A stretch of DNA of 64,000 nucleotides from Byssothecium circinans (Eukaryota > Ascomycota > Dothideomycetes > Pleosporales > Massarinaceae), in contig ML977013.1 in NCBI GenBank assembly GCA_010015675.1, forward strand, positions 29,816 through 93,815. Direction: 5' to 3'. A program made the translations under genes and the position numbers. The notes under the pieces were generated by a model, which ran no database searches, was not told the DNA's origin, and saw nothing but the letters and a program-made list of their open reading frames with translations. Positions 52,353 through 64,000 of this stretch are shown here, one piece after another (the first letter of the stretch is position 1; each line of letters opens with the position of its first letter).

Positions 52353-55300
52353 ATGAGTTCCGTACGCCAGAAATGCCGCCCAAAACACCAGCAGCTGGTG
52401 CTCAAATGCTACCCACGGGCGCAGAAGAATAGTGTCGAGGTCAAGGCTAATTCGAGCGAGCTGAGCTATCTGCTGTACTATGCGAGCACGCGTCGCAGCA
52501 AGCTGCAGAAGGTCGGCGACTTTTTGGATAAGCGGATGACGACTGATGTCTGGAGGGGCAGGATAGGGTGCGTATACTATATCCGTGGCGTCTACATGTG
52601 GAATTGGGATTAGGATAAGGAACTATTAGGCTGACAATGTGTAGCAATGTGCAGGTTACGCTTGAGATACTGAAGGCGCTCATCGAGAAATGCCCGCGCG
52701 ACCTCCCCCTTTTCGCCGCCTCGGTGCTGAGCAGTCTGCGCACTATTCTCAAATCTAACGATATCGCCATGGTGGAGGAATCCGTCCCTACCTTCGAAGC
52801 CCTCTGCGCTCACCAAGACCCCGCCAATCTCGCAGCTGACCAGGGCTACATCAGTCAGTACGAAGAGGCGGTACAGTTATATGCGCACTTTGCGTCCCGA
52901 GATGTGGCCAGCAGTGGGAAGACGCCCATGAGCTGGCCGGTTGCGATAAGATATCGGAAGTCTGGACTACGAGCGCTAAAAGCAATTGCTTCGTCGGAAT
53001 CTCTCGGATCGGAGACGGGGCGCCAGATCGCGGCTATAATACCTGTTATCCTCAACAGCATCTATTCGGACAATGGACACTATCTTGAGAGGCTTGCGGA
53101 GCGCGAGAGTGGGCAGGAGGTGCAGGAGAAAGACGAAGGCGTGCGACGGCGGCATAGTGTGTCTACCGCGCGGACGGACGAGGAAGAAGGAGACCCTGTG
53201 GCGGCTTCGGGAACTACAGAAGAGGCGGATAAGCTGGCTGAAGAGGAGGTGGGCGTGCTTGCGCTGCAAGCTCTGCGACACATTTTTACGGGCGTTAATA
53301 GGGGACACATGCGGCTCGCGACGTCCGCCGTGCTCACGTTCATCGGAAACCACGTCAAGCCACCAGAGAATGCGTCTGATGCTGGTACCAGTAATTGGGC
53401 GACGACGCTCATGCAGATGATATGCGGCTGGCCACCTGTCCAAGACCGGTACATGATTGTCGTGTTCGCCGTGGAAACCCTCGTCCGAAGTCCCATCGTG
53501 GAAGAGAATCTGGAACGCCAATTAGTCCTTGCGACTATCATCAACTACCTCCTCAGCTCATCCATCAATTTCATCGGCCTGAGCGTAATGGACGTTCTGG
53601 TCGGGCTTATTTCTCACACATTGCTACTTCTTCAGCTTGGCGGCCCTGGGTCGGCCATAATGCCTCACCATCAGCAGACTTCATCGGTAGTTTCGGAGAA
53701 GACGTCGAGTGATCCCAAGTCATCGGGAAATCTAGGCGGTGTAGTGATGGAGTTGGTAAAGGGCGCGTCGCAGTTCAGAGTGCAGTTGCTCGACACCGTG
53801 AAGCAGTGCATGGCTAGCTTGGCTACCCACGTCTACTACACCGACCAGATCCACGACATGGTGGCTGCTATTCTCAATCGACTCAAGCCTTCCCCCGCCT
53901 CGGAGATCTCCAACACTGCAGAAGCTATCGAGGACCCTGCAGGAGCAGTGAATGCTATTGCTAGTGCCGCCGGCTTGCAAGAGAAGGTCCAGCATGCAGA
54001 TCGGTTTTTTTCTTTTGAGACGGCGCGCTTAACTGCGCTCGAAACTATCACGAACATCATCAAGACCGCCAATACTCGCAGGCCCGATGGCTCCGCTGCG
54101 TCTGTATCCCGGGGCTCGGTCGGCGTTGGAGCATGGGAGGGTACGCAGTGGCTTCTTCGCGATCCCAGCGGCCAGGTACGAAAAGCGTATGTTGGTGCAT
54201 TGCTCACCTGGTTGAATATGGAGAAAAAGAAGAAGGACTTGAAGCTTGCAGATGAGTATCGGAGGAAAGAGAAGGACAGCGACAAGGGAGGATTGGCTCG
54301 ACGAGCGGTGTCGAACGCATCGCAGCGAGAGAAATCACCGAAACGAGTGAAGAACACCTTCCTCGCTCTCCTTCACCTCGCCATATACGAGAATGCCTTA
54401 CAATACGCCGATTCGGAATCGGATCTACTACTGCTGCACCTTCTTCTCACGACCTTAGTCAACAAGCTCGGTGTTAATACTGCGCGAAGCGGCCTGCCCA
54501 TGATTATGCGATTGCAAGAAGACATCTCAACAATCAGCAATCCGGGCTCGAAAGTGCGTATAGGCAGTCTTGTGCATGGCTATCTGTGGGCTCTTAGCGT
54601 AGCCTTAGACTTCGAGACCTCGTCTGTTGGGCGGACAATCCACGCAGAAATATCAAGACGCAACAACAAGGGCCTCTGGGTAAAGGACATTCGCGTACCG
54701 CCCATGCCCTTCGACCGCATTGAAACACCACACAACGATCCTGCAAAACTACCGGCTGATGTAGTCCAGACGGAGGCACTCAAGCCGTTCGACCTCCGCG
54801 AAGCACTCGTCGACAGGATCGCAGACGGTTACACATTCTCGCTGCTCTCGCCACCTTCGAGTCCACCAAGCTCTCCTGGCCGATCCATGTCTATAGCCAT
54901 GACAGCTCCTGAAACACTAAAACCCACACCACAGCTGCCTTTTAAAGTCAAGGAAGAACTCCTCTCAGACTGGACTCGCGACCTTTGTCTTGCATCTAAT
55001 GCCAAGGAACCTTCTTCCGCCTCCATGACCGGATCCCGCACCGCCGCCTCCAATCAGCACAAAAGCAACTTTCTCAACGTCGCGATCCCTAACGGCAACC
55101 TCGACAGTGCCAACAACTCTCCCGTTCCCTCACCCCGCCGCGCACATAGTCGCAGCCGTCCACCCTCCACAGCCTACGGCCTCGTTGGACGCCTCTCCTC
55201 TCCGCATCGTAACCGCAGCCCGTCTAGAACACCCGGCAGCACCTCATCTCTTCAATCCGCCCTTCGCGTCGAAGACCTCAAACGCGTCCTCTCCACCTCC

Positions 55301-56179
55301 GGCTCCGTGCCACGAACTTCTTACTCTGTCCGTCCGCCAACCCAGCGCGGCGACCACCCAAGCAGATATCAAGACTCGCACCCCGACTCCTCGGCCTCAG
55401 ATTCTATGGTTAGTGTGCATAGCCTGACGGACGCGTCGTTCGTCACCGCAGACCCCATTGCCCCTGCTCAAGATTTCACTCCTTCCATCCCCTCAGTCAC
55501 CATAACACCGAGACCGCGCTCCCAGTCACAAACATCCGCTACAGCAACAGCGCCATCCCCGGTCTCACCAACGAACGCCCAGTCTGCGCGGGAACGAGCA
55601 TACTCGCTTGAGAAAGTCCCACCTGTTCCCCCGATTCCCGCGGGCCTGAGGGATAGCAGCGCCAGTCCGCCCGGTGGCAGTCCGAACCCGAGATATCCTC
55701 CTGCTTCTAGCAACGGCAACGGCAACGGTAACGGCATCGGGAATCCAAGTTCCAACATCGTTGTCAACGCCGCCAGCGAGAGACCTAAAACCGCACCGAA
55801 TGGCAGCGTCACTGTTCACAAGACACGTAGCGTTAAATCGGGCATCGGGTCCAAGAGCGGCGGCAGTGGAGCGAGGAGCGTGAGGGAGAGGAGCGCGAGT
55901 CGGGGGCGTAGTGGGACGGTGGGGAGTGTGTTTGGGGAGGAGAGGATCAGTCTTGGCGCTGGCGTGGGAGCGGGGGGTCTGGGGGTGGGGATTGGTGGAG
56001 GGGGAGGAGGAAGGGAGAGACGGGGGAAAGCGAGGAGGCCGGATTTCTCGGGGTTTTTGGATAGTATTGATGTTGGGGATGAGGGGGATGCGGAGGAGGT
56101 GGGGATGGTGAGGGAGACGGGGAGGGAAGAGGAGAGGGAGAGGGAGGGGAGGAGGCCGGTTAGTAGGGCGCCTTATTGA
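52353..56179 (+). CDS. EFR3: Efr3, plasma-membrane anchor of the PI4-kinase complex
   Basis: Efr3 recruits Stt4 PI4-kinase with Ypp1 to the plasma membrane, supporting PI4P synthesis. Two exons, 52353-52567 and 52645-56179, give 1249 residues. The N terminus MSSVRQKCRPKHQQLVLKCY followed by PRAQKNSVEVKANSSELSYL is the conserved opening with basic and Cys residues used for membrane binding. The intron restores RIGNVQVTLEIL. Residues to about 830 form the ARM/HEAT-like helical rod (for example KALIEKCPRDLPLFAASVL and SSINFIGLSVMDVLVGLISH). After about 850 the protein is Ser/Pro-rich and disordered, ending in GGGG and basic stretches. The long low-complexity tail is common in Pezizomycotina orthologs. 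Confidence 0.9.
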
Positions 56180-57504
56180 TGGAACATTGGGGTGGGGGGG
56201 GGGGGGGTTTGAGGTTTCTGCGGCGGGCAAGGCGTGAGGCGGAGGCAGTGTATATCCCTTTTCCCCTCTTCCTTTTTGGTACTAGTTTGCCTCTTCTTTC
56301 CTTCTTTTTTTTTTCATTCTTCTCTTCTTCTTGTGTAAGACATTTTTGTATGTGTGTGTGTGCGTGGGCGTAGGAGAGTCTATCTAAAAGCGAGCGAGAG
56401 AGTCGAGAGTAGTAGGAGCGAGAGTGAGAGCGAGATATCCCGTCCCAGTCTGACAAATCATCCTTTTTACTTTCCTTTTGGCTTTTTCCTGTGGCAGTGG
56501 AAGTGGAAGTGTTTGTGCTTGTGTTTGTGGTTTATTGCGTTGCAGGCGTGAGGTTATCCTTGTTGTGTCTCTGTGTGTATGTGGTCGCCTACCCGCGTGT
56601 CTGTCTGGCTATAAGTGGAGTGTGGATGTTAAATAATAACGGGGGAAGAAGGGAGGGGAAGAGGGGTAGGTGAGTAAGTAAGTGCGTATGAGTATGATTG
56701 AGAGTGAGTAAGGAGGACGGTACGATTAAATATTAAAGAGGGGAGGGCTGAGGGCCTGGGCTCTGGGCTCTGGGGTCTAGGGTCTAGGGTTTCGTTACAT
56801 ATAGTAAGTAAATAGAGCTTTACAGCAAGCAAGCCACCATGCCCAAAAAAAAACAAAAAAACATTTAGTTAGGTGAGGTGAGCTTGCTTTTAAGGGGGAA
56901 ACATAGCTATAGCTGTGAGGGTTGTTTTGGAAAGAGTGCGCCGGTCTGTCTGTTGTTTATTAAGCGCTGGGCAGAAAGTGCTGAGCATCAAGTGCGGAGA
57001 TAACATGCGGGACTGTTTCCTTGTTACGATGGGATGGGATGGGATGGGATGGGTAGTAGGTGTCGGGCTTGTAGGGGGGAGTGGCGATAGTGAGGCTGGG
57101 GATAGGGATGGAGGTAGAGATAGAGATAGAGATGGAGAAGAAGACGGATAGATGTGGATAGAAAGCGGATGCATGGAGATTTGTATTAGATATTTCGTAA
57201 GGTGGAATTATGCTGCTGCTTTTTTGCTACTGTTTCCAAATGCATACTTTACTCTGTTTACTCTGTTTACTCTGTTTACTCTGTTTACTCTGTTTACTCT
57301 GTTTACTCTGTNNNNNNNNNNTTTACTCTGTTTACTCTGTTTACTCTGTTTACTCTGTTTACTCTGTTTACTCTGTTTACTCTGTCAATCGCCGGGCTTT
57401 CCTTTATCTTTATCTCCATCATATCCACCATCCCCGACAACCCACCTAACCCAAACCAACAGCATACCCAGCACATTCTGCATCCCGCCCACCCCCTCGT
57501 ACCC
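56180..57504. other. Low-complexity intergenic region with an assembly gap
   Basis: It contains a ~14-G run near 56192, several GAGAGT and GTGTGT stretches, CTCTGGGG/TCTAGGG words around 56755-56790, and a GATGG pentamer run near 57030-57050, before the 9-bp microsatellite. No gene is supported. Confidence 0.5.
57248..57384 (+). repeat. 9-bp microsatellite (TTTACTCTG) interrupted by a 10-N gap
   Basis: Seven perfect units occupy 57248-57310 and seven more 57322-57384, with N at 57312-57321. Perfect identity on both sides implies that the assembly stopped inside the array; the true copy number is unknown. It lies 120 bases past the end of the MFS gene 2 CDS. Confidence 0.95.
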
Positions 57505-59542
57505 CTACCTCCCCCTCTCCCCTAAATACCTCGCATACTTCTTATGCACCCAGACCCTATTTAGCTTCCCAAAAACATACATGGGCACACATGTACTAAA
57601 CCCGCATAAAGTCACAATCCCCCACACCTTGGCCATATGCGCGGGGCCCTCGGTGGCAGTGAAGTCGTTGATGAAGGTGCTGAAGGCGTAGAAGAGGAAG
57701 TTTTTGATCATCATCTGGAGGATGAAGATCTCGGTGCTGTGGGTGCGGAACGCGTCGCTGGTGGGCAAGTTAGCCAGTTTCTTTGGAGTGTCGAGGTGTG
57801 GATGCAATAAAGTGGAGTAGGATGGATGGGATGGGTACGGGGAATTCGCGGGGGTTGGTAGGTGAGGCAGAAAGGGGAACGTACAGAATATACAACCCCC
57901 CACTGGTCGAGGCAACGCTCGTCCCGAAACACACAGCCCCGTAGCAGAAGGAGCATAAGTATACTCGTTGTTTCGTCGGATGGTCCAGGGCCCATGAGAA
58001 AGTGAACCATCCCACTGCGAAAACGATGACGGAGAGGATGCAGACTGGGATCCGGAACTCGGCTTCGTAGACGCCCTTGTTACTGCGGGCGAGTCTGCGC
58101 GCTGTGAAGTCGCAGAGCGGGCCGGCGGAGACGCCGAGGATGCCGCCGATGAGGGCGCCGGTGAAGAAGTAGCCGTTTTGCGAGACGCTGAGGGAGTAGG
58201 GCGGTGGGGAGAAGATTTGCGGGATCGTGTAGGCTGTGCCTACGAAGAAGGACTGGGGGGTTTGTCAGTGGGTATGTTGGGGGTAGTAGTGAGGGTTTCA
58301 AAGTTGGGGAGAGATACAATAGGAGGTGAGGAATCGTTATACGTACCACGAGGACGGCGCTGACGATTTGTATCCAGATAACCGCCGGATTAAGCAAATG
58401 AACAAAGATCTCGCCGAGTAACTTGACCATGCTATCGTGGTTGTAAACGCCCGAAGTAAGCCTCATATCCTGCACAAAGCTGCGTCGCGGAATCGTGCTT
58501 TCGCCATGATGCGGTGCCGGTGCTTCTGTAAGAGAATGTCCCTCCTGCTTCTCCACCACAACTTTATCTTGACTAGTCTCCGGCGTAGTCCCCAAAATCT
58601 CCCTCCTGAACTGCATCTCCGGCAAAAAAGCTAGCGTTCCTGCGAATCCAAAGATTTGAATCGGCAATAGAACCACGAAGAGATTCCTCGCGCCTAGATT
58701 CTCGAACATGACCCCCGCGCACACGGCGACGAAACTCGATAGACAGGCGAGAGTCAATACGAGGAGCGCAGTTCGTAGACCACGCTCGTGGAGGAAGAAC
58801 ATGTCTCCTATCGCAGCAACCGAGAGTGATTCATATGCGGTGGTGCCAATGCCTTGGATCATGCGGCCAGCGAGAAGCACGTCGTAGGATTTCCCGAGGG
58901 ACGACTGGTCGAAGCCAGCGATGCAGATTCCAGTGCCGATAACGCCGAAGACGGACGCGATGAGGAATTGAGGACGTTTGCCGTATTTTTGGGCGAGGAC
59001 GGAGACTACGGGGCTGCATGATAGAATATGTCAGTATCCTGAACGTGTGGATGGCTTGGACTGGGTCTACAAACCCTAAAGCTCCAACGACCAAGAGTTG
59101 GTAGCCAGAGAGCTCAGCTACATGTTTTATGGGGACGTTGAGTTGCTGGGCTAAGGCGACGGTTGCTGGCGCTATCATTGGCCCTGGACATGCTGCGAAG
59201 ATTATACAGTTGAAGAAGATGAAGGCAAAGGCTGCTTCGCGTTTCCATCTTGCCCAAAGCTGAGTATGTTAGCACGTCGCCTTCATGTTCATTACTCCGG
59301 GAAACTCACAAGTGGGTCGTTTGGATCATCGGACGGTTGCGGGACGAGGATGATGTTTTCTTTCTACGCCATTCAGCACAGTCTACAGTAGCAGATGTGA
59401 TGTCTATGCCTACCCTTCCCGTTACACGCTTGATATTTCCATGTTCGTGCTGGTTCTCGACGCTTGTTGCTTGCGTATCCACGAGGAGCTCAGAGCCTGG
59501 AGGTCGAACATCCGTCTTCGGTTCGATAATCCCAAGCGCCAT
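57505..59542 (-). CDS. MFS transporter (DHA1-like), gene 2
   Basis: Six exons, 59414-59542, 59310-59363, 59075-59259, 58347-59013, 57885-58252 and 57505-57757, give 551 residues. All joins restore frame: KENIILVPQPSDDPNDP with LLWARWKREAAFAFIFFNC, VVGALG with PVVSVLAQKYGKRPQF (the A-loop GKRP motif), and VLVSFFVGTAYTIPQIFSPP. MIQGIGTTAYESLSVAAIGD and MFFLHERGLRTALLVL are the conserved helix 4-5 segments. The central loop is hydrophilic with EKQEGHSLTEAPAPHHG. It belongs to the same fungal subgroup as MFS gene 1. The substrate is unknown; members are often drug or metabolite exporters. The Zn2Cys6 gene lies 1.7 kb away on the same strand. Confidence 0.88.
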
Positions 59543-61250
59543 CCTGTCTTCTCGAGTTCGTCTTCTACAGTAACCCGCTCCACGGAAAAAGACGTGCTTT
59601 TCAGCAACTGTAGGATTCTCGAAAACAGGAAATTATTTATTCACTGGGGGTATTTCAACCTTATGTCCCAAGCTTAACACTGTAAAAACCTCATCTCATG
59701 CCTCACAGGCAAATATTTTCCCACATCTACGCGATACTGCACTTTTAATGCCCCGCATATACAAGAGCTCAAAGCATGCTCCATCCCTGCGATGATACGA
59801 GGACAACGGGCGCCAAGATATGGGAGAACAAGAGCAGCAATCTGCCGGACCCGGCACTGTGGCCAGCACCGTCATCAACGAACCGGAGTGAAAGGGCTGA
59901 TGAGGGGTATATTGGGGAAGTTCTGCGAGTAGAGCGACCTTGTATTGGATGTTTCTTATTTTCAATGAGCGGAGAGGAGGGCGGTGAAGTGTAACTAGGT
60001 AACTTAGGTACTGGGCGCCGGAGAAGCCGACTGAAGAGCCCGGCATTCTGTCTGAGGTATAGGGAGAGATGAAGCCGATGGCCGGCCACGATTTTGTTTG
60101 ATGGAGCATCATGGATGTGTGTTCGTGGAGGTGGAGGTGGAGTGGTGGGCGAGCGGCATTTGAACGTGTACATGTGGGGGTGCGCTAAAGTCACATCAGG
60201 CAAAGCGTGAACGACACATTGACCTCGCATGTGCAGTGCTCATCAAAACACGATCAATATCATGTCGACGCACTAAAGTAGAACTACTACATGGACCTAG
60301 TTAAAATCCTACGCGCACTGCACAAGAGCGAGCAATAATGTGCCAACCCGACTAAATCACCTATCTGTCTCCCCATCATCCCCCGAATGTTCCATTCCCT
60401 CCTTCATTCGCAATGCCGGTCTTTGCCTCAACGACATCCCTTGCTTCTATCCTTCTAAAATACTCTCAAAGCCCTCGAGTTTCAGCTGTAACTGCATGAG
60501 CATCTTCTTCAAGTCTTCATATTGCCATTCTATATCTTCTTCCGCGTAAAGTTGTGCCACATTGACGGCAAGCTTTCTCCCTTCTCTCGAGTTTTAAAGG
60601 AACGCATCGTACACTAGATTTGCCTGTCAGGTCATCATAGTGTGCTGCAGCTGGGGGGTTTTTAAGTAGAGGATGGGAAGCTTTGGAAGAGGCATGCTTA
60701 TATATTTCAAGCGTTCGGATTTATTATACCTCCTCCTCCTCTTCCTCCTCCCCCTCCCCCTCCTTCCGTTCCTGGGACTTTGTATTATCCAAGATATCAA
60801 CTAAGCCTGCCAGCCATTACAGCGAGGAAGCTCCGCTCCCATCCTTCACGTCCACCCTATGACTGTTCCTCCTCTGCTATCCATTAACGCCTGATGTTTC
60901 ATGCCCATCGCGTCGTGTCGCGTATACACCTCTGGACGCATCAAAGCCCCGCGTTAGCTAGCTAGATGGCTAGCTGTATGTATATGCATCCTTCCTTCCT
61001 TCCCACAACCTTGGCACAAAACCCCTAACCCCTCCCCTTGAACTCAACCACATCTCTCCCTACCTACGCCTCACTCTCTGAAAAGAGCTCCTTCCACTCC
61101 ACGGCTTTACCAGCATAAGCCGGACTTGTGCTGCTCTTGCACCCATCTGATCCAGCACAATCCCCCGTTTCCGCAGTCCCCTTGTATATACATACACCTC
61201 GCTGTACGAAAGCCCTTCAAATCATCATCGTAGCCCGGGCGGGTGTGGTA
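59543..61250. other. Long intergenic region between MFS gene 2 and the TF
   Basis: 1.7 kb without a supported gene. It contains a CCTCCT/CCCCTC pyrimidine tract at about 60727-60770. A few frames of 70-150 codons lack domains. It should contain the MFS promoter and the TF terminator. Confidence 0.45.
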
Positions 61251-63912
61251 TTACCGGAAATCAAAGCTCGAGTACACCTGCGACGGATCGATAGCAATCG
61301 AATCGTCCAAGCTGGTAAAATACAACATCTCGGAACTCATGTCGAAACTGCCCACGTCGTCGAAGGCTAGGTCGAGGGTTTGTTGGTTTTGGAGGGGCGT
61401 CATGAATTCTCTAACATCAAGCGCCGTACACATTAGCCTCTCATTCTGGGTTCCTGAACCCGGAAATCACAAACGCCCATTCCATTTCCCATAAGGTGGC
61501 AAATAAGAGAGAAGACGGAAAGACTTACGGATCATAGTTATTCCACAGCTGCGCAATCAACTCGTCATTTAGCAGTACACCCGTCCGCCGATCTTCTTTA
61601 TTCTCAACTATGATGCCCAAATCCGCAACCCAGATCGGCGTCTCTTCCGTCACCATCTTGCAAAACCCAATCTGTTCCATTTTGCGCAGCAGGGAGAAGC
61701 CCGTCTCGATATGCGTCCGGTACTGCGGCGTCTTCGTATGTGCATATGCCAGGATAAAAATCATAACAACGCGGAGGAGACACGTGCTGTCGAATGCGGT
61801 AAGCGAGGAAAGGACGCCGTCGTCACCCATGGTTTGCAGAATGCCGATGGATTTTTGAGCCGCGTCGATGCATGTTTTCCCCATTCGTTCGAACCAGACT
61901 TTTCGCCCTGTTTCGTTGGCGAGGGTGGAGTGCTTTAGTACCAGGTAAAGCAAGAATGGGCGGCAGAGCAGGATCGTGGTACCCCAGTAATGGAGATGGA
62001 GTACGGAGACTGCGCGCTTGTGCGTCGGGGGTAGAGGGACATCGTGTTTTAGGTGGGGAGGGATCAGGGAGGCCCAGCCTTGGAGCGAGATGAGGAGCTG
62101 GGTGACGGTGGAGAAGGAGATTAGACGACTGTTTGTGGGGCGCTCGGTGTAGATTGCTTGGATTATTTCGCGTTTGAGACGGGAGAGGGTTACGGAGGTG
62201 CTGAGCCAGGAGAGAGGCGTGTGTATGCCGGGGTAGATAACCTAAGTATTGTAAGACTTCGCTTTCTGTCGCAAGCCTCTAGCAGTCGGACTTACTTGTT
62301 CCGATGGTAGGGGAGTCGTGATCTTCAAGTGCCGTTCATCGATCAGCGTTGGAGTACCACCCCGCGATGCTATTTCTTGATCGAGAGTGAACAATGTCCA
62401 CCATATTCTGCGGTTCTGCTCGCGTTCCATGGCCGCTGCTGCATCGGGTATTTGGTCGCGGTGTAGGCCGAGGGAATACGCCATCTGGATACTCGCGCCC
62501 ATGAACAAGTACGAACTAGTTCTCGACAACACGTTCTCAAGCGCGATACTCTGCTACACGTCAGCTCCTCCTTCCGTGCAAGATCTTTCCATCTCATCCT
62601 ATCCTGTAATAGTGGGCACCATACCAATATAGCCATAGCCCGTATACTATCAATATCCGCCTCATCATAGACGGTGGGAATCAGCTGTTTCGCCAAATTG
62701 ATATAATCCGTCGAATTTCTCTCATCTTCGGCAGCAGGCGAGCCAACCGCCAACGGACTCCTCCCCGTTGGTTCCTCGTAATTTGCCGCACCAATCGCAA
62801 AGATCGTATACAAGGAGCACATCCATGAAGTCGACGGGTATGCATCATTACCCGAGTATGTTCTGTCGACGCGGTCGAGAAAGGTATCCGTAGAGTAGAA
62901 CCAGTACGTACAATGCACGTCTTGGAGGAAACGTGAGATGTACAGGTTGCCAAGGTCGCGGCGGGGTAGGTAGAGTTGGGAAGAAGAGGAGTCTGGAGAG
63001 GAAGCGATCATGAGGGGCGGTGGGTAGGATCCGACTTTTGGAGGGCCAATAATTTTTGAGTTTGCGCGGCTTTGGCCCATGTAGCAGACGGCCGCATTAA
63101 AGGGGATTTCCGAGTGTGTGCCGACGTATCCTGTTCTTGTCAGTTTCCGACACCGAGCATCATGATGGCAGTGACACCTACGGAACCTTCCTGTAGAGTC
63201 TTGCATCAGACATCCCAAGGGCTCATGTAGTTCGTTCGCATTCTCCCCTCCCGTCCCTCCACCTACATCCGCACCTTCTACCTCGCCTTCTCCGTCGCCT
63301 TCCTCTTTGATGCCGTCGGGACTGCTCCCCATAGGGCTTGGTTCCAAATTGCCTCCATGGATCGGCAATCCGGTTAATGGGTTCACTAACCTTTTTCCCT
63401 CGGTGATGTCTTTAGCAATCGCCCTCAAAGTAATGAGATTGAGTTCCTGGTCCGGGAAGATGTGCTCCAAGATTCGCATGGAGCACTGGTATTCTTCCTC
63501 GGTGACATGGTAGTATGGACGCTTGCGGCGGGGCGTGGCAATCTGGCAGGTTGAGCCGGTACGGGCACAGTAGCGGCACGGTCCCGGGACTGCAAAGGGT
63601 CAATATAGAAGGAGTTGTGGGAGGAATTGAGGCAAGACGGGATGATAAAACAAAAAGAAGCGAAGTGGAGACGTACTCGGATCGATGCACTACACGGGCG
63701 GTCAATCGGCTTGGCAGGTACACGATGATAGCCAGGGGTGTACATACCTTTGTTTTCCGACTCCTGCAGCGATCACAGCTGCTATGCACACGGTGGGTTC
63801 CAGGCGGTCTGACATTCGGACCCGCACTCGCACTACCGCTGCTACTGCCACCGCCCCCTCCTCCTCCTCCGCCGCCGCCGCCGACATTCACATTGCCTGC
63901 GAGGCCGGCCAT
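61251..63912 (-). CDS. Zn2Cys6 fungal transcription factor
   Basis: Seven exons, 63748-63912, 63677-63689, 63182-63589, 62625-63130, 62296-62553, 61529-62241 and 61251-61410, give 740 residues. After a poly-Gly run the binuclear zinc cluster reads CDRCRSRKTK, CIDPIPGPCRYC and ARTGSTC, a perfect CX2CX6CX7CX2CX6C. It is assembled only if a 13-nt microexon (63677-63689) supplies the third Cys. A basic TPRRKRPYYHVTEEEYQCSM linker follows. The fungal-specific TF domain includes RFLQDVHCTYWFYSTDTFLD, ASIQMAYSLGLHRDQ and REQNRRIWWTLFTLDQE. The end is acidic (LDLAFDDVGSFDM), suited to activation. ATG 63912 may not be the true start: upstream, a GTAAGC donor at 63973 and a TAG acceptor keep a frame (SESWPKY-ETSSTSASA) running toward the window edge, so the gene may be cut off. 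Confidence 0.88.
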
Positions 63913-64000
63913 TGCAGAAGCCGACGTCGACGACGTCTCTAGTATTCGCGAGGGGTGTGGGTTGATTAGCTTACCGTACTTCGGCCAAGACTCGGAGGTC
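63913..64000 (-). other. Possible additional 5' exon of the TF gene at the window edge
   Basis: On the minus strand SESWPKY, an intron-like GTAAGC...TAG of about 36 nt, and ETSSTSASA lead in frame into the called start. A 36-nt intron is short, so this may be UTR. The sequence ends before it can be resolved. Confidence 0.3.

Noticed and set aside
56750..56790. Telomere-like GGGTCTAGGGTCTAGGGTTT words
   Set aside because: Only two or three irregular units and no TTAGGG array; not an internal telomere repeat.
57152..57691. 179-codon plus frame through the 9-bp array and the N gap
   Set aside because: Translation of a microsatellite and unknown bases; the real gene is on the other strand.
59769..60230. 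153-codon minus-strand frame in the long intergenic region
   Set aside because: Pro/Ser/His-rich, no domain, overlapped by other frames of similar quality.

Overview
The window looks like a piece of a filamentous ascomycete chromosome (Pezizomycotina, probably Dothideomycetes). The evidence is short introns of about 45-130 nt with GTRNGT donors and CTAAC-type branch sites, RIP-like TA-rich stretches, and families such as a Zn2Cys6 regulator, a HET-domain gene, TRAPPII Trs120 and fungal MFS transporters. There are no prokaryotic signals, rRNAs, tRNAs or CRISPR arrays that I could support. Exon coordinates were derived by hand from splice consensus plus reading frame.

Layout. 1-850 is a TA-rich repeat relic. 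1.1-8.1 kb holds the P-body protein Scd6/Lsm14, a decayed purine-cytosine permease fragment, the peroxisomal ATP carrier Ant1 and a small secreted repeat protein. 9.0-19.4 kb holds a divergent pair: a 1725-residue sacsin-type GHKL ATPase protein ending in a HEXXH motif, and Trs120. 19.6-34.0 kb is a dynamic accessory island. It contains an F-box-like relic, a Harbinger-type MITE, an MFS transporter, an F-box gene with a 38-bp tandem array upstream, a caspase-like gene, three degenerate copies of a pseudokinase family, and a HET-domain gene interrupted by a 160-bp hAT-type MITE with a perfect 8-bp target duplication. 34.3-56.2 kb is mostly housekeeping: a GST, the borate exporter Bor1, a C2H2-like regulator, a DEDDh exonuclease-like protein with an RGG tail, an ING/PHD chromatin reader, a W/LP-repeat protein, a probable mitochondrial IF3-like protein with two coding tandem arrays, and Efr3. 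56.2-57.5 kb is low complexity with a collapsed 9-bp microsatellite and a 10-N gap. 57.5-64 kb holds a second MFS transporter and a Zn2Cys6 transcription factor with a 13-nt microexon inside the zinc cluster.

How the parts may work together. The core genes are unrelated housekeeping functions: mRNA decay, Golgi traffic, PI4-kinase anchoring, chromatin and borate export. The 26-34 kb block brings a caspase-like protein, pseudokinases and a HET protein side by side. All three types occur in fungal non-self recognition and cell-death systems, so the block reads as a partly decayed incompatibility-type locus; this is inference. The TF and MFS at the right edge could form a regulator/transporter pair, but nothing in the sequence proves it.
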